Shown: positions 48,009 to 60,822, numbered from the stretch's first letter. The stretch: 64,000 nt of DNA from Paramecium pentaurelia (GCA_905183005.1 CAJJDO010000109.1:260992-324991), one strand, 5' to 3'. The notes: a model not told the origin generated them from the letters alone. A program made the numbers and translations.

Positions 48009-49236
48009 ATTTTAAGATACTTTACATAAACTACCTTATATATATATGAATTTATTACTTTTTGTTACACAGACAGTAAATTCTGAATTTCCTGTTAATA
48101 AGGATTGAAGATAATTAAGCCAAATTGTTAGTGTCCTTGATTAGACCTTCAATCACTTAAAGTTCCTAAATATAAGAGGATGATCTTCATTATATCTATT
48201 ATGGGAGATGGAGAAAAATGAGTTAATGAATTTTGATAGTTAGTTGAAATTAAAGATTAAAAAAAATAATGTCTAAGTGACACTATTTGTTTTATTTTGA
48301 GATTCCTCATATCCTAAATTCTAGGAAATTAAGACCTCATTCTTGTATTAATTTAAAAGAATTCCAAAACAAATATATAAGTGATGAATAGAATTCTTAT
48401 TTAATTACTTTTAATAGGTTATTTAACCTTTTTAAGAAATGTATCACTCAAAAAATAATTTAAAAATTACATATAAATAGATCAATAAGATAACAATTAT
48501 TAATAATACAGAATTGATTTATTTATTAATATAAATATGAATGAAAAGAGTTTAAATTCTATAGAAATATCATTTTAATTTGTAAAACTTATAAATTATT
48601 GATTTCAAATTACTAAGGATTATTGAATAAATGTGTGAATTTATAAAGTCATATAATCAAAATATATTGTATATTTCATGAAATAATTTAAATAATTTAT
48701 TAATTTAATAATGATCTTTAGATAAGTTTTGACTGATATCATAACTTCAGCCATATAAATATCTGATCTAAATTTTGAGCTAATTATAAAACTAAATATA
48801 TTAATGGAAATTATCTGTATATAGAAATAGAAATTTTAATCAAGTTCATATGATATCTAACCTTATTTTTTTAATTAGAAAAATAATAATATTATATAAA
48901 CTTAGTTATAGTAGAATATAAAAGAAATAAATAACCTTCAAAATAGGAAGAATATTTTACTCAAAAAACTAATTTGATGACAAAATAATAAACTATTTGA
49001 AATCAAATAATAATAAAAATAATAGAAGAAGATTGATTATAAAATAAAATTAGGAAAGGATGAACAGCATTTTAGTTAGATCTTTTTTATGATTTATTAA
49101 GGGATTTAGTAATTGGAACATAAAAATGACAAGTAGTGCTTAGATATATTAATTATGTTGGGATTAAAATGATAGAAACAATATATTGTTGAATGCTTGA
49201 TGAAACAGGGTTTATAATATATATATATATATAATT
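48009..49236. other. AT-rich intergenic DNA, about 1.2 kb
   Basis: TGA is frequent in every frame on both strands. No exon chain, tRNA or repeat was found. Unusually long for this compact region. Confidence 0.55.
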
Positions 49237-49768
49237 TCATAAAACAGCAGGGTTCTTATTTAATGGTTATATCAAATCATTTCTTGGTTTAAAATAGTCA
49301 ATAATATGATTTATAGCTCCAATCATCATTACACTAATCCAAACTACAAAAATGTAGGCACAGCACATTGTAAAGAGTTCAATTTCTCTACATTTTGATT
49401 TGGTTGAAAAGAAGTGCTGTTTGATTCCGTAGAGCATAGATAAAACATCAAATATAATCACTCCTCCAAAAAAGACAAATGTATTAATTGTAATACAAAC
49501 TGCTCCAAATTTTCTTGTACATGTGTCCAATAAATTGCAGGCACTCAAGAACTGTATTATGAAGATTATCCCATATCTAAAAATATTAATTGGAGAATTA
49601 CACAATTAAGTTTCCATATAGGATGAAATGTAGAAAACCTGTTCCTTCAGGATCATTACATTGAAAGTCTTCTGTCACTATTTTATCAGTGCAAATTGAG
49701 AAGACAAGAAATATGAAATTATTCAAATGCACTAAAGAATTTATATCTAATCTCTAAGCCATTTCCAT
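49237..49768 (-). CDS. Four-span membrane protein, 168 aa, unknown
   Basis: ATG 49768, TGA 49237-49239, one 25-nt intron (49577-49601). Four hydrophobic segments are visible: FIFLVFSICT near the start, YGIIFIIQFL, FVFFGGVIIFDVLSML and MCCAYIFVVWISVMMIGAI. Polar loops between them contain several Cys. The arrangement is tetraspanin-like in size only, and no CCG motif is present. Its start lies 18 bp downstream of the cyclin stop on the same strand, so the promoter must sit within or next to the cyclin 3' end. Confidence 0.78.
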
Positions 49769-49786
49769 TATATTATATTTATATAA

Positions 49787-50311
49787 TCATAGTTATGCAT
49801 ATTTCATCAATTTTTCCTTGTAATAGTAGTATTGATTTGAACTAACGAATAGTTAGTAATCTAACAGTGTTAATAGTTCCTTTTCAAGCGAGTTTAGCTC
49901 TTAAAGTGTAACTCCCCCAACTCTAGCATAGTAATCATTCTTATAGTAGTCATCATCATTGTATTTAATACTTAAAAGAATGCAAGCTAACAGAAATCTA
50001 TGGTTATAATGATATATCAACCTATGAACACAATAGCTATTTATAACAACATCTTAGTTCCTCTCTTGCACTTTATCTATATATATCAGTGCCAATATGA
50101 AACACTCATTGCTGCAATAAGAGAACATCTTAATACGTTCGATATATTTATAAATTGTGATTTAGGGTTTTTTAATAGTGTGAAAGACTGTTTAAATTGG
50201 ACTTTCAATAATGTCTGTTTCTATCACAATTTCATCCAAAACTTTGGCTATTGCATAAATAATATTATCTTTTAGGGATTCCTCCAATCCTCCTTCCATA
50301 ACCATATTCAT
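49787..50311 (-). CDS. PHO80/U-type cyclin
   Basis: 174 aa, no intron, ATG 50311 to TGA 49787-49789. A cyclin box spans residues about 50-150: ECFILALIYIDKVQ, a HRLIYHYNHRFLLACILLSIKY core and YYARVGGVTLQELNSLEKELL. FLLACILLSIKYxDD and ARVGGVTLQELNxLE are typical of PHO80-like cyclins that partner PHO85/CDK5-like kinases. The CDK partner cannot be read from the window. Confidence 0.9.
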
Positions 50312-50885
50312 TTTTCCCAAAAGATATATATATGTGTATAAATTATATATATTATTTAATATAAAATTATGATATGATATTATAACTTAAATGACAAATA
50401 CTTGTTCAAATTAATCATATATTCAATTAATTAGAACTGCCTTATAATATTTTGATTAGCAGTCTTAAATTATGCTTAAAATTACAATTATCTATTTAAT
50501 AATTATAAATACCATTAATAAATCTTAAATATTGTATTATAGATATGAGATAGCATCAAATATTTCATTTTTATTGCTCTTTAGATTTGATTAGATTATC
50601 AATTATATCAATATTTACAATCAGAATTTCAGAATAATATTTACAAAGCATAAAAATCATTTAATATTTTAATTTGGGGTTGTCTTTTCTAATTTTACTA
50701 ATATAATTTCTAAGATCGAAACAATGAAAATTCATGCTACAAATACTCTTAATAAAAGTTAAAGAAATAGTAAATTACCTCTAAAAATTGGTCCTACATT
50801 CAAAAAATATTAAAAATTTTGAGTTCAGTAAACAGAATACATTTTGAAGAAATAATATTATTTTTATTGTAAATTTTGTGTATAG
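50312..50885. other. AT-rich intergenic DNA
   Basis: About 570 bp, divergent between the cyclin and the small acylated protein. No other feature was seen. Confidence 0.5.
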
Positions 50886-51068
50886 ATGGGTTGTGTATGT
50901 ACAAAAGAGAAGAATACCAAAAATGAATTGGCTCATGAGTTTATTCCAAGCCTTATTTTCAAATCTGATAAGAAGGTTTCAGAAATAAGTGCAATAAATT
51001 GTGCTGATTTAGTATCAAAAGATGTATTTGCTATGAAGATTAGACATTTAAAGAGCTTATCGATATGA
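50886..51068 (+). CDS. Small protein with myristoylation/palmitoylation start (MGCVCT), 60 aa
   Basis: Short frame from ATG 50886 to TGA at 51066-51068, without TAA/TAG codons. The start MGCVCTKEKN fits dual acylation (Gly2 myristate, Cys3 and Cys5 palmitate, basic cluster after). The body is polar with one hydrophobic patch. No homologue is known to me. It may be a genuine tiny membrane-anchored adaptor or a chance ORF; the acylation signal argues for the former. Confidence 0.5.
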   Translation: MGCVCTKEKNTKNELAHEFIPSLIFKSDKKVSEISAINCADLVSKDVFAMKIRHLKSLSI

Positions 51069-51179
51069 TGATGTCTATTGATTTTATTTATTTGTTGATA
51101 TTATACATAAATTTATTTTGATAAATACTTTAAGAATTTTAGATGTAATATTAGTTTATGCATAAGAAAGTTTGATAAA

Positions 51180-52593
51180 TCAATTGGTTTTTAATTATAA
51201 CATACTCTAAAATGGATTTTTGAAATTATAATAGACAGAATGATAATGCAATAAATTATGTTTAATTTCTAAATCCTAATTTTCTAATTCCATTAATTAA
51301 AGTTAATCTTTGATTGGCATGATATCATCAGTGATTTAGAATTCCTCAAAATTGGAAATTTTATTTGTTTATTATTTTTAAGAATGTTCACTTGAATCCG
51401 AATTTAAAAAATCAACTTATATACTTTAATGACTTCCAAAAGAGTGTTACATACTAATTGATTGTTGACTATTAAAACAGGAAGAAGCATTTGAGTCAAC
51501 ATGAAAAGTGATTGTATGAAGATGTCTTGAACTTATTTTTTCAACAGACCTAAAATATTATATATTAAATATACAGTCTTATATGCTAATAACTATCGTA
51601 TTTATTTTATTTTTAATTATTATTTATTTTATCTTAGCTAGTTTTTGAATTAACCAATTAAGTGTTTGACCAATCAAAAATTATATATTATTTATGATTA
51701 ATTTTCAATTAAAAAATGGACTTCAACTTCTAATAATTTGGTATTTATTGATGATTCAATTATGCCAATTAAATCATATAACTAAATTTTTGTTTTGTCA
51801 TTACTTTAATAATTATTAAGGACAGCCTTCACATATTTCTTGTAATGGTATTTCACATTTTAATTATCCAATCCTTTCTAAACGATCACAATCACATTTT
51901 TCATAATTAGACCAAGGTAATTTCTGTTTAAAAAGATATATCAGAACATAACCTAAAGATTCTAAATCATCCCTTCTAGATTAATCTAATCCTTAATGAG
52001 CTGTTGCACTAGCATATCTGCTAGTCCCAATAAATGGAATTTTTGTTTAACTTTATTTCTTACTTTATATATAATCTTTTGCAATCCCAAAATCAATTAA
52101 TTAAATTTAATCTGAATGCCTTTTACCTAAAATATTTTCTGGTTTTAAATCTCTATGTATAATATTCCTAATAATATTCTTATAAAATACTTTTTATGAA
52201 TATTTTCTAATATCTCTATCATTTATTAAGCTATATTGAAAATACATTCAATTGAGAATTTCTTATGTTTTTTCAAGAAATAAATTAAATCAAATCCAAG
52301 CATCTTTGTAATCATAACTTAGAATTCATTATGTCTTCCATGCCAAAGTAACTAAGGCACTTATGGTATACCTCGTAATTTCTTCAATATTTTTACCTAA
52401 TAATAATGTCTCTACTAACCTCTCTTTCTAAACTTAAACTATTTGACATTTCTTATTTTTCAACCTTTATTGCTACTTTCATTCCACTCTCAATATTTCT
52501 TCCTAAATATACCTTGCCAAAGGAACCTTAAGAAAGAAGTTTCTTAACTTTGTAAATATTCCCTATCAAATCCCCTTATTGCAATTCATTCAT
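51180..52593 (-). CDS. CK1-like protein kinase with Ser/Gln-rich tail, 439 aa
   Basis: Four introns (52397-52419, 52168-52190 and 51782-51804, 23 nt each; 51550-51574, 25 nt) give an exact reading frame. Kinase motifs: LLSQGSFGKVYLGRN, VAIKVE, HRDLKPENIL, LIDFGIAKDY, and the CK1-type GTSRYASATAHQGLDQSRRDDLESLGYVLIY, which includes the S-I-N/A-H-x-G-x-E/D-Q-S-R-R-D-D-L-E/S signature. Catalytic Lys and Asp are present. The last about 120 residues are Ser/His/Gln-rich and lack recognised domains. CK1 kinases prefer acidic or primed Ser/Thr sites. Ciliates have many CK1 paralogues, so the specific role is unknown. Confidence 0.9.
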
Positions 52594-52706
52594 TGTCTAT
52601 TTTTTTAATTAATATTTTTAATATAAAGTTTCATTGATTAAATTAATTTAATAAAAATGTTTTGATAATATTATAAAATTATACTTTTTATGAATAATAT
52701 TTAAAA

Positions 52707-53100
52707 TCATTATTTTTTAGTTTTACTAGCTAACATACTCTTACTATTCTTATCTTGAAAAAATAAATAGCATATAATTATTTTATGTTTCAAAATTTTA
52801 TCATGTCTACAAAACTATTTTAAATAGCTTTCTCTTTAATAATTATATCCATTTTTTTTAATTATAGATTTTATTAGTAAATTATTTAATTTCTTTGTTA
52901 ATCTTTTTATATATGTTCTTTATTAGTCTCCAAATAAATTTGTTTTTATTTAGAAGAATAAAGAGATATTATTAAATTTATAAATTTTAATAGGTTACTA
53001 TCCTAAAAACTTTTCTATTCTTTCAGTTACATAAATCTATATTCTCTTAAAATTAAAAAAATTTTTCTTTCAATTTTTCAAATTTAATTTTAGCTTCCAT
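52707..53100 (-). CDS. Possible small basic protein, 121 aa
   Basis: ATG 53100 to TGA 52707-52709 with one 28-nt intron (53003-53030); after splicing the frame is open. The sequence is Lys/Asn/Ile/Tyr-rich and basic (LTKKLNNLLIKSIIKK) with no motif. AT-rich DNA readily gives such composition, so this may be a decayed or spurious gene. Further open stretches lie upstream (to about 53330) in other frames, hinting at a gene remnant. Confidence 0.35.
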
Positions 53101-53519
53101 AAGACTGTCTTAATAATTATAATATGGATTGCTCAAAGTTAAAATTAAAAAATGTTCAATTTAAATGTTTTAAAGATATTCCTTTTTTAGGAGTTTATTT
53201 TTAATTCATAACCTTCTCTATCACTTTTATCAATTATATATGTGTTTATCAAATTATTAATATATCAATAAATCATCATTAAATATTGAGAACTAGTTTG
53301 GAAAACTGAAACTGTCAATATAATCATAGGTTTGTTTCTTTTTAATTGTTTATGGAATGACCTCTAACTGAATTATTATATAAATTATCCATAATAAATA
53401 TTTATTTTATTTGAATAACATTTATTAAATGAAAAATATAAATAGTAGTTCACTCAAACTTGTTTATGTATATAAAGATTAAAGGAGTAAGATATGATAA
53501 ATAATATTATAATTGATAT

Positions 53520-54503
53520 TCAATTTTTCCCTTTGAATTACTCTAGAATATATAATTTTTAGTTTACAATCTTCGCTTTACATTTAGGAACCTGATTGAG
53601 ATGCCATTTTGGACATTCTTGATGCTACAAAATTAGAAGTTGTATTCTTAAAGTCTTTGTCAATTTTTTGTAATTCTTATAGTTATTTTCCTTCTAATTC
53701 TTTTTTAACATTAATATACTTTTATATTAATCTATAATAAACTAAAATTTTACTTTTCTTCTTCTGCTTTTTTAATTTTTCTTTATTCTTCTTATGCATT
53801 TTCTATTCTTTAATTTAATACATTAGTTTCATTATTTTGTTTAATCTTTTATTAAGAGAGGAGATTCTTAATTTTATTATTTCTCATTAAAGTCCATTTC
53901 TCTTACTCTTCTTTTTATAGCTATGCTATTCTGGATTGTATTTTATGTGCTTCCAAATATCTAAGATAAATTTATATATTTTACTCTTCTTATCTTGCTA
54001 ATTATTCTTCAGTCTTTTTTAGACTCAATAATTCTGCAGAATCTTTTGGAGTTTATGGAATAGAACCTTCTAAATCTTATAGGAATTATTGCATTTCATC
54101 TTCTTATTTTTGTTATAGTTCATTTTTTAATTTCTAAGCATCCTATTCAAATTCTTCTATTTTTTCATCCCAAAAAGTATTAAAATTTTACATTTCTTCT
54201 TAATGTTATCTAGTTAGATCATATTTCTAAAATATATAATATAAATTAACTTCTTATTCATGTCTATCTCTTATATCTAATTTAGTTTTGGATTCGTATT
54301 TAATTTTAAGATCTTTCAATCTTTATTTTGCACAATCAGCTTCCAAATATTTACCTGCTTTCTCACAAGCTTTTTAGTGATCATAAAGTATTTTCCTATA
54401 ATTAATTTGAAATAATTTACATGTACTCTTCAAGATTGTCTGTCTCTGGAGGTAGTGTATTCATTTTTGCAGTAGATGGTCTAACTCCACGATAATTATG
54501 CAT
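53520..54503 (-). CDS. Coiled-coil protein, 295-303 aa, likely ciliary
   Basis: ATG 54503 to TGA 53520-53522. Introns: 54396-54420 (25 nt), 53732-53753 (22), 53543-53567 (25) and possibly an in-frame 24-nt one at 54227-54250. The start is MHNYRGVRPSTAKMNTLPPE. A conserved-looking helical segment follows (YDHQKACEKAGKYLEADCAK), then charged coiled coil (KKTEEQLARQEEQNI, RIAQLQKEEQEKW) and a short tail. It resembles small axonemal or basal-body coiled-coil proteins, though no family name can be given. Confidence 0.78.
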
Positions 54504-54582
54504 TTTGGAAGAATAAAAATTTTATTTAATGTTATGATTAAAATAATGAAAATTTATATATTTAAATCAAATAATATTAATA

Positions 54583-55460
54583 ATGTAAAAGTTTAATGGA
54601 GTTCGATCATTGGTGAATCTGAGTAAATTCAGAGCAAGCGATCACCATGTAAAAGCTACTCATCACCAACCAAATAGACCAGATTTAATGACTAAAGTCG
54701 ATATTGATAAATATAGAGTTTTTATTAACATGCATCCAGAAGCAAGAGAGAGATTTTTTGCTACTTACACTTGGTTACCTAAAATCACACCGTATTTCAT
54801 TATTCAATTACTTAACTAGACTATACAATTCAACTATTGCCAAATACATTGCAACTTCATTCTCAAGTGTCTAAGCTGAAGCTGTTTCTGATGTCTATTT
54901 CCCACCTAAAGTAATACATCAATTCAATTCCTTTAGCTTCATGAAAATGGCATCAATATATATACATCATATAGATTTGGAAAAGCCTTTAGATATGGCA
55001 GATCTTTAGAAATTGTGGGAGGAATCTTCTTCTTAACTACTAAATATCCCATCTATTATGCTTTGGTTGCCCTTTTTGGTTACACAGTTGGATTTAATGT
55101 ATAAACTAATTATAAATCTTAGGCTTACTTTTATGAACTCACAAGAAGAACAGTTATCAGAATGGATTTATTACCTCATACACATTAAATAGTATGTCAA
55201 AAAGTAGGTGCTTTTGGGTAAGTGATCACTAAATTGCATCAAATATCTGATTTAGAACATGTTGATTTTTCAGAACAAGAAACAAAAGGTAATCCTTATT
55301 CTTTATTATTATTAATTTAGAGAATTACTTTTGGAATCTCCATTACCATAAATTAGATAGAAATTTAATTTTTAAAGATAAATCCACTGGAGAATATCTC
55401 ACATTTGATAGTGAAGGATGGTGGGATAGATAAGCCTTAGAGCATGAATTGCTTAATTGA
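54583..55460 (+). CDS. Two-span membrane protein, 263 aa, unknown
   Basis: The start is ATG 54583, with TAA=Gln as the second codon; TGA is 55458-55460. Introns: 54792-54819 (28 nt), 54911-54936 (26), 55289-55320 (32, the longest confident intron here). Two adjacent hydrophobic segments, IVGGIFFLTTKYPIYYALVA and the stretch after it, form a hairpin. Basic stretches lie before it (RFGKAFRYGRS) and RTVIRMDLLPHTHQI after it. A mitochondrial inner-membrane protein is plausible from this layout, but I recognise no family. Confidence 0.8.
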
Positions 55461-55539
55461 TTATGATCAATAATATCAAAATTTAAATAAAAAATATTTA
55501 TATATAACCAAATCTAATAGATTAAATGAATAATCATTT

Positions 55540-57054
55540 TCAATAACCCTTAAATAATTATAAATATTTTTTATCTTTTTCAAACATTATTAAACTCTTT
55601 CCAGTTGTACTTAAAATAGGACTTTAATAATTTCCATTAATTGTATGAATTAATTAAAATAATCCATTATTTTTTTCTTTTATTATAAGTATTTTATTTT
55701 TGTTTTTAAAAATTATCAGTTTATTCTTTTAAAAATATATCATAGGATTATATGAGTAATCATCATCATTTTCATTTAATGAAATTTCTTACATTTAAGA
55801 TACCTCATTATTACCTATAATTTATATTATAATAATTTTTGGTTATCCAACAACTTAACAAGCTATTTAATTATCATTTATAAAACAAATTCTTTTAATC
55901 CACTCATTTTATTTCTTTTCAATAGATTTATTTAATTCCCATTTTTTATTTTTTATTTACCATATTTTTAATGTAAAATCACCAGAAGATGAAGCAAAAA
56001 GTGTATTAGATCTATTTATTGATAGATAATAAACATAATTTTTATGATTATCAAGTGTTTAAAAACAAAACCAATTTTTTTGATCTTTTTATTACCAAAT
56101 TTTAATCTTAAAATCAAAACTAGATGATATAATTGTATTTTCTTCATTATTTATTTTTATATCACTAATGTAATTTTGATGTCCTTCTAAAGTTTATATA
56201 CAACACCAACGATCTAAATTCAACTTCCATATCTTTAATGTTTGATCATCTGAACCAGAAACAAACCAATTTTATTATAAACTAAATTAAATACAAGTGA
56301 CTTTTTCTAGATGTCCCTTCAATTAATCTATTTTATCAAACGCATAATTATCAAGATTCCAAATAGAAATATTTTTATCTTCAGAAATTGCTAACACTCT
56401 ATCTTTATAATTAACTCCTATAGATTAACATAATTAATTAATCTAAATCTCATAAGCTAAAACAAAATCATTTAGATTTTTATTATCAAAATAAGAAAAT
56501 ATATTTTTTATCTCTTTAAATAATTCCTATAGTGATTTAGAAATTTCTATTAAAGAGTTTTATTATCTATTTGTTACTATTTTTTCATGTTCAACTGAAA
56601 AATCTATAGGTATAAATCGATCTCCTTTACCAATTTTTTCAGCTAATTCTTATAATTATGAAATAGTAGGATTTTATCCCAATTTCTCTAATTTCCCTTG
56701 TACATTATTCAAAGTCGAGACTATGTTTGATTATAACTATTAAAATTCAGTCTAAGCATACTAGAAAATTTGTATGCATTTATTCTATGCTTCTTGAAGG
56801 TGCTTAAATAAAGGTGATAGTTTTTTATTAAACTCTTATTTCTTGGTCTCAATCTAATTATTTTCCTTATCTTTTTGTTAATTCAACTTTTCATAAAAGG
56901 ATTTCACAAATAAAACATTTTCTTTTTAGTTTCTTTCATCAAAACACTATTAACAAAGAGTTCTTAATCCAATTGGAGTTGATTTTCCTATATCTACCAT
57001 CACTATCTATTGACCTCCATGCTATTAACAACTCAATTATACAATACTTTACAT
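55540..57054 (-). CDS. WD40-repeat protein with N-terminal zinc-binding-like segment, 504 aa
   Basis: Intronless from ATG 57054 to TGA 55540-55542. The N-terminus has CQQHGGQQIVMVDI and LCQQCFDE, a C-x2-H/C-x2-C pair like a degenerate B-box. A coiled-coil region (residues about 40-180) follows. WD repeats then run to the C-terminus: NISIWNLD, QTLKIWKLNLD, FKIKIWQQKD and FTLKIWQIKN, with GH at blade starts (LKGHLEKVTCIQF, LEGHQNYISDIKI). The last repeats are weaker. Starting at the internal ATG 57000 would lose the first Cys/His pair, so the upstream ATG is preferred. Expanded family in Paramecium; scaffold role likely. Confidence 0.88.
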
Positions 57055-57214
57055 ATCTATTAAATTTTATTTGTTATTTTTAAAATCATTTAATGTTTTT
57101 ATTTAGATTTTGTAGAGTCAAAGGATAATCTATTTCATTATTTAAAGGTTCTTTCAATTATAATATATTATATATACACATTAATATAAAATCTTAATTT
57201 ATTATTTAAATTAA

Positions 57215-60200
57215 ATGACTGAAGAGCAGGGCAAATAACGATTTGCGTATACGGCACCAAAACAAATTTTAGAAGAAGCAGCATAAATTGGCGAAGACAA
57301 TTAAACAAGAAAGTAAAATTTAGACAAAGTTGAAGAAAAGTTCAAGTACAAGCAAAAGAACCGCTAGTTGAGCCCAGAAAGAAAAGATGTGTTCAATGAT
57401 TAAGGAGGTGAGAATGGGAGAACATATGCAGAAATCATGATCTAATAGGACTTGGAGAATTCCAGATCTGAAATTGAAAATAAAATCAAAAAGACAGAAA
57501 CATTAAATAAAGAGGAAAAAAAATTAGTCAAATAATAAGTGAAGGTGGAATAAAATGTTTCTTAATAAATAAAATAGGAAAGATCAGAATGGGAATAAGA
57601 GAGCAAAGACGTTTCTAAAAAGCCTTAAAAATGGGAAACTCCATCAAGAGGTATTTTTAAATAGTTCATTAATATTTAGATGGTCCATAATCCTCTGCAA
57701 GGGCATCCAGATGGGATAATACTAATAAATTATAAGCCACACCAGGTCGAGCAGGAACAGTATTTGGAGAAACACCAACACCAGGACATATGGAAATTGG
57801 GGATACTCCTTATAAATATGGAGAAACACCCACTCCTAACCGTTCTTATATTAAAGCTAGATGGGGAGAAAGAACACCATTAGCAGGTCAATCTGGATTT
57901 GGAGGAGGTATGACACCTCATACACCAGGAACTGTAATGAGGACACCTATGACTCCAGGATAATTAGGAAATATGACTCCGGATAGAGTATATTAATTCA
58001 GATTGGAGAAAGAAATGGAAGAGAGAAATAAATATATGACAGATGAAGAATTAAATAGTATTTTACCAGGTCCAAAAGATGGTTATGAAGTAATGATAAA
58101 TTAATAAAATAGATATTAAAAGCACCTGAAAATTATAAACCATTGAAATCATCATTAAAGAAATTACTAAATGCAAAAAATAGTATTGAATCTCCTGTTC
58201 AATATCAAATACCAGAATCTATTCGTATAGAAGTTTCAGCTACTCCATCTCATCCTACTATAGGTCAATTACCAGCAATTAAACCAGAAGAATATAATTT
58301 ATTCTCAGCTTTATTATAACCAATTAATGAAGATGAATTAACTCCAGAATAAGCAAAAGAAAGAAAAATTATGGCTTTGCTTTTAAAAATAAAAAATGGA
58401 ACTCCTTAAATGAGAAAGTCTGCTTTAAGACAAATCACTTAAAGTGCAAGAGAATTTGGACCTGCTCCATTATTCAATTAGATTTTACCATTATTAATGT
58501 CTCCCACATTAGAAGATTAAGAGAGACATTTATTGGTAAAAGTAATAGATAGAGTTCTATTTAAATTGGATGATTTGGTTAGGCCATATGTACATAAGAT
58601 ATTAGTTGTTATTTAACCATTGTTAATTCATGAAGATTACTATGCTAGAGTAGAAGCAAGAGAAATTATATCCAATTTAGCTAAGGCAGCTGGTTTAGCA
58701 ACTATGATTACTACAATGAGACCTGATATTGATCATAATGATGATTATGTTCGAAATACAACTGCCAGAGCATTTGCTATTGTGGCTTCAGCTTTGGGTA
58801 TACCAGCATTGTTACCATTTTTAAAGGCTGTTTGCTAGAGTAGAAAGAGCTGGTAGGCAAGACATACTGGTATTAAAATAGTACAATAAATCAGTATTTT
58901 TATGGGTTGTGCTATTTTGCCTCATCTGAAATCACTAGTTGAAATTATATAACATGGATTAAAAGATGAATAATAAAAAGTAAAATCTATTACAGCTTTA
59001 GCATTAGCTGCTTTGGCAGAAGCCTCCTTTCCATATGGTATTGAAGCATTTGATAATGTGCTTATTCCTTTATGGGAGGGCATTAAAACTCATAAGGGTA
59101 AAGGATTAGCAGCATTTTTAAAAGCAATAGGATTCATTATTCCATTAATGGATGTAGAACATGCAACAGAGTATGTTAAAGCAATTGTTCCTATATTGAA
59201 AAACTAATTTGAAATATAGGAAGAAGAAATGAAGAAAATTGTATTAATGGTAATAAAATAATGCATATAATGTGCAGGTATAGAGGCTGTTTATGTAAGA
59301 GATCAAATAATGCCTGAATTTTTCAAATATTATTGGAGTAAAAGAACAGCCACAGACAGAAGAAATTATAGATAAATGGTTGAAACTACATGTGAAATAG
59401 CTGCTAAAGTAGGAGCAGCAGAAATATTAGAAAGAATTGTAGGTGATTTAAAAGATGAAAATGAATCATTTAGAAAAATGGTTGTAGAAACTATAGAAAA
59501 ATTCATAAATTAATTAGGAGTATCAGATATAGATTAAAAATTGGAAAATAGATTAATGGATGGTGTATTATGGGCATTTAATGAATAATAAAGTGAAGAT
59601 ACATAAACAATGCTTAGTGGATTTGGATCTATTATTAATGCATTTGGCAGTAGATCTAAACCTTATTTCAGTTAATTAGGTGGTGTTTTATAATGGAGAT
59701 TATCTAATAAATCACCAAGAGTTAGATAATAAGCATCTGATTTGATTGGTAAAATAGCAGTATGCATGAAGAATTGTTAAGAAGAAGCAAGATTAGGAAG
59801 ATTAGGCTAATTATTATTTGAATGTCTAGGTGAGGAATATCCAGAAGTTTTGGGATCTATCTTAGGAGGATTAAAGGCAATAGTCAATGTAATAGGAATG
59901 AATAAGATGTCACCTCCTATTAAAGATTTATTACCAAGATTAACACCCATCTTAAAGAATAGACATGAGAAGGTTTAAGAAAATTGCATTGATTTAGTTG
60001 GTAGAATTGCAGATAGAGGACCAGAACATGTTTCTCCAAAAGAATGGATTAGAATATGTTTTGATTTGTTGGATTTATTGAAGGCTCATAAAAAAGGAAT
60101 AAGAAGAGCAACAATAAATACATTTGGTTATATTGCCAAAGCTATAGGACCATAAGATGTCTTATCTACTCTTTTAAATAATCTTAAAGTTTAAGAAAGA

Positions 60201-60822
60201 TAACTTCGTGTTTGTACAACTGTAGCAATTGCAATTGTGGCAGAAACATGTGGTCCTTTTACTGTTTTACCTGCTTTAATGAATGAATATAGAGTTAGAG
60301 AATTAAATGTTCAAAATGGTGTTTTAAAATCATTATCATTTATGTTTGAATATATAGGTCCAACAGCATATTCTTATATTAATTCAGTTATTCCATTATT
60401 AATTGATGCCTTGACTGATAGAGATCTTGTTCATAGATAAACTGCTTCATCAGCTGTTAAACATTTAGCACTTGGTGTATAATGTTTAGGATGTGAAGAA
60501 TAACTTATGCATTTATTGAATCATGTTTGGCCAAATATTTTTGAGACATCACCTCATGTTATTAATGCTGTTATGGAAGCAATAGAAGGGATGAGAGTCA
60601 GTCTTGGACCAGGAAATATTTTACTTTATGCATTATAAGGCCTTTATCATCCTGCAAGAAGAGTAATATTATATATTTAATTATTAGGTAAGATTGATTT
60701 ATTGGAGAATTTATAACATGATATATGTTGGCAGTTCTGATGCTTGTGTTGCATTTTACCCAACATTTCCCAATGATCAGTATAATTCTTATGATAAATA
60801 CGAATTAAATCTAACATTATGA
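57215..60822 (+). CDS. SF3B1: SF3B1 (SAP155/Hsh155), U2 snRNP splicing factor
   Basis: 1,176 aa after three introns: 57651-57679 (29 nt), 58090-58112 (23), 60663-60687 (25). The N-terminal region carries TP-rich motifs and an SRWDNT box (TPGRAGTVFGETPTPG, GDTPYKYGETPTP), the U2AF-ligand/CDK-phosphorylated part. The rest is the HEAT-repeat superhelix, very conserved (YYARVEAREIISNLAKAAG, SWQARHTGIKIVQQI, HEKVQENCIDLVGRIADRGP). It ends SYDKYELNLTL. SF3B1 clamps the U2-branchpoint duplex. Residues equal to human H662, K666 and K700 are unchanged; K700 lies at 58977-58979, after two TAA-coded Gln. Confidence 0.98.

Noticed and set aside
50000..50275. Plus-strand ORF of 91 aa
   Set aside because: Antisense to the cyclin gene, whose conserved cyclin box accounts for the sequence.
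52420..52470. Second 25-nt intron in the CK1 gene right after the first
   Set aside because: Only the 23-nt intron at 52397-52419 gives the expected kinase sequence after the EREV segment.
53180..53330. Conserved-looking ORF fragment on the minus strand
   Set aside because: No in-frame ATG and no splice sites connect it to a neighbour; kept only as a possible gene remnant.
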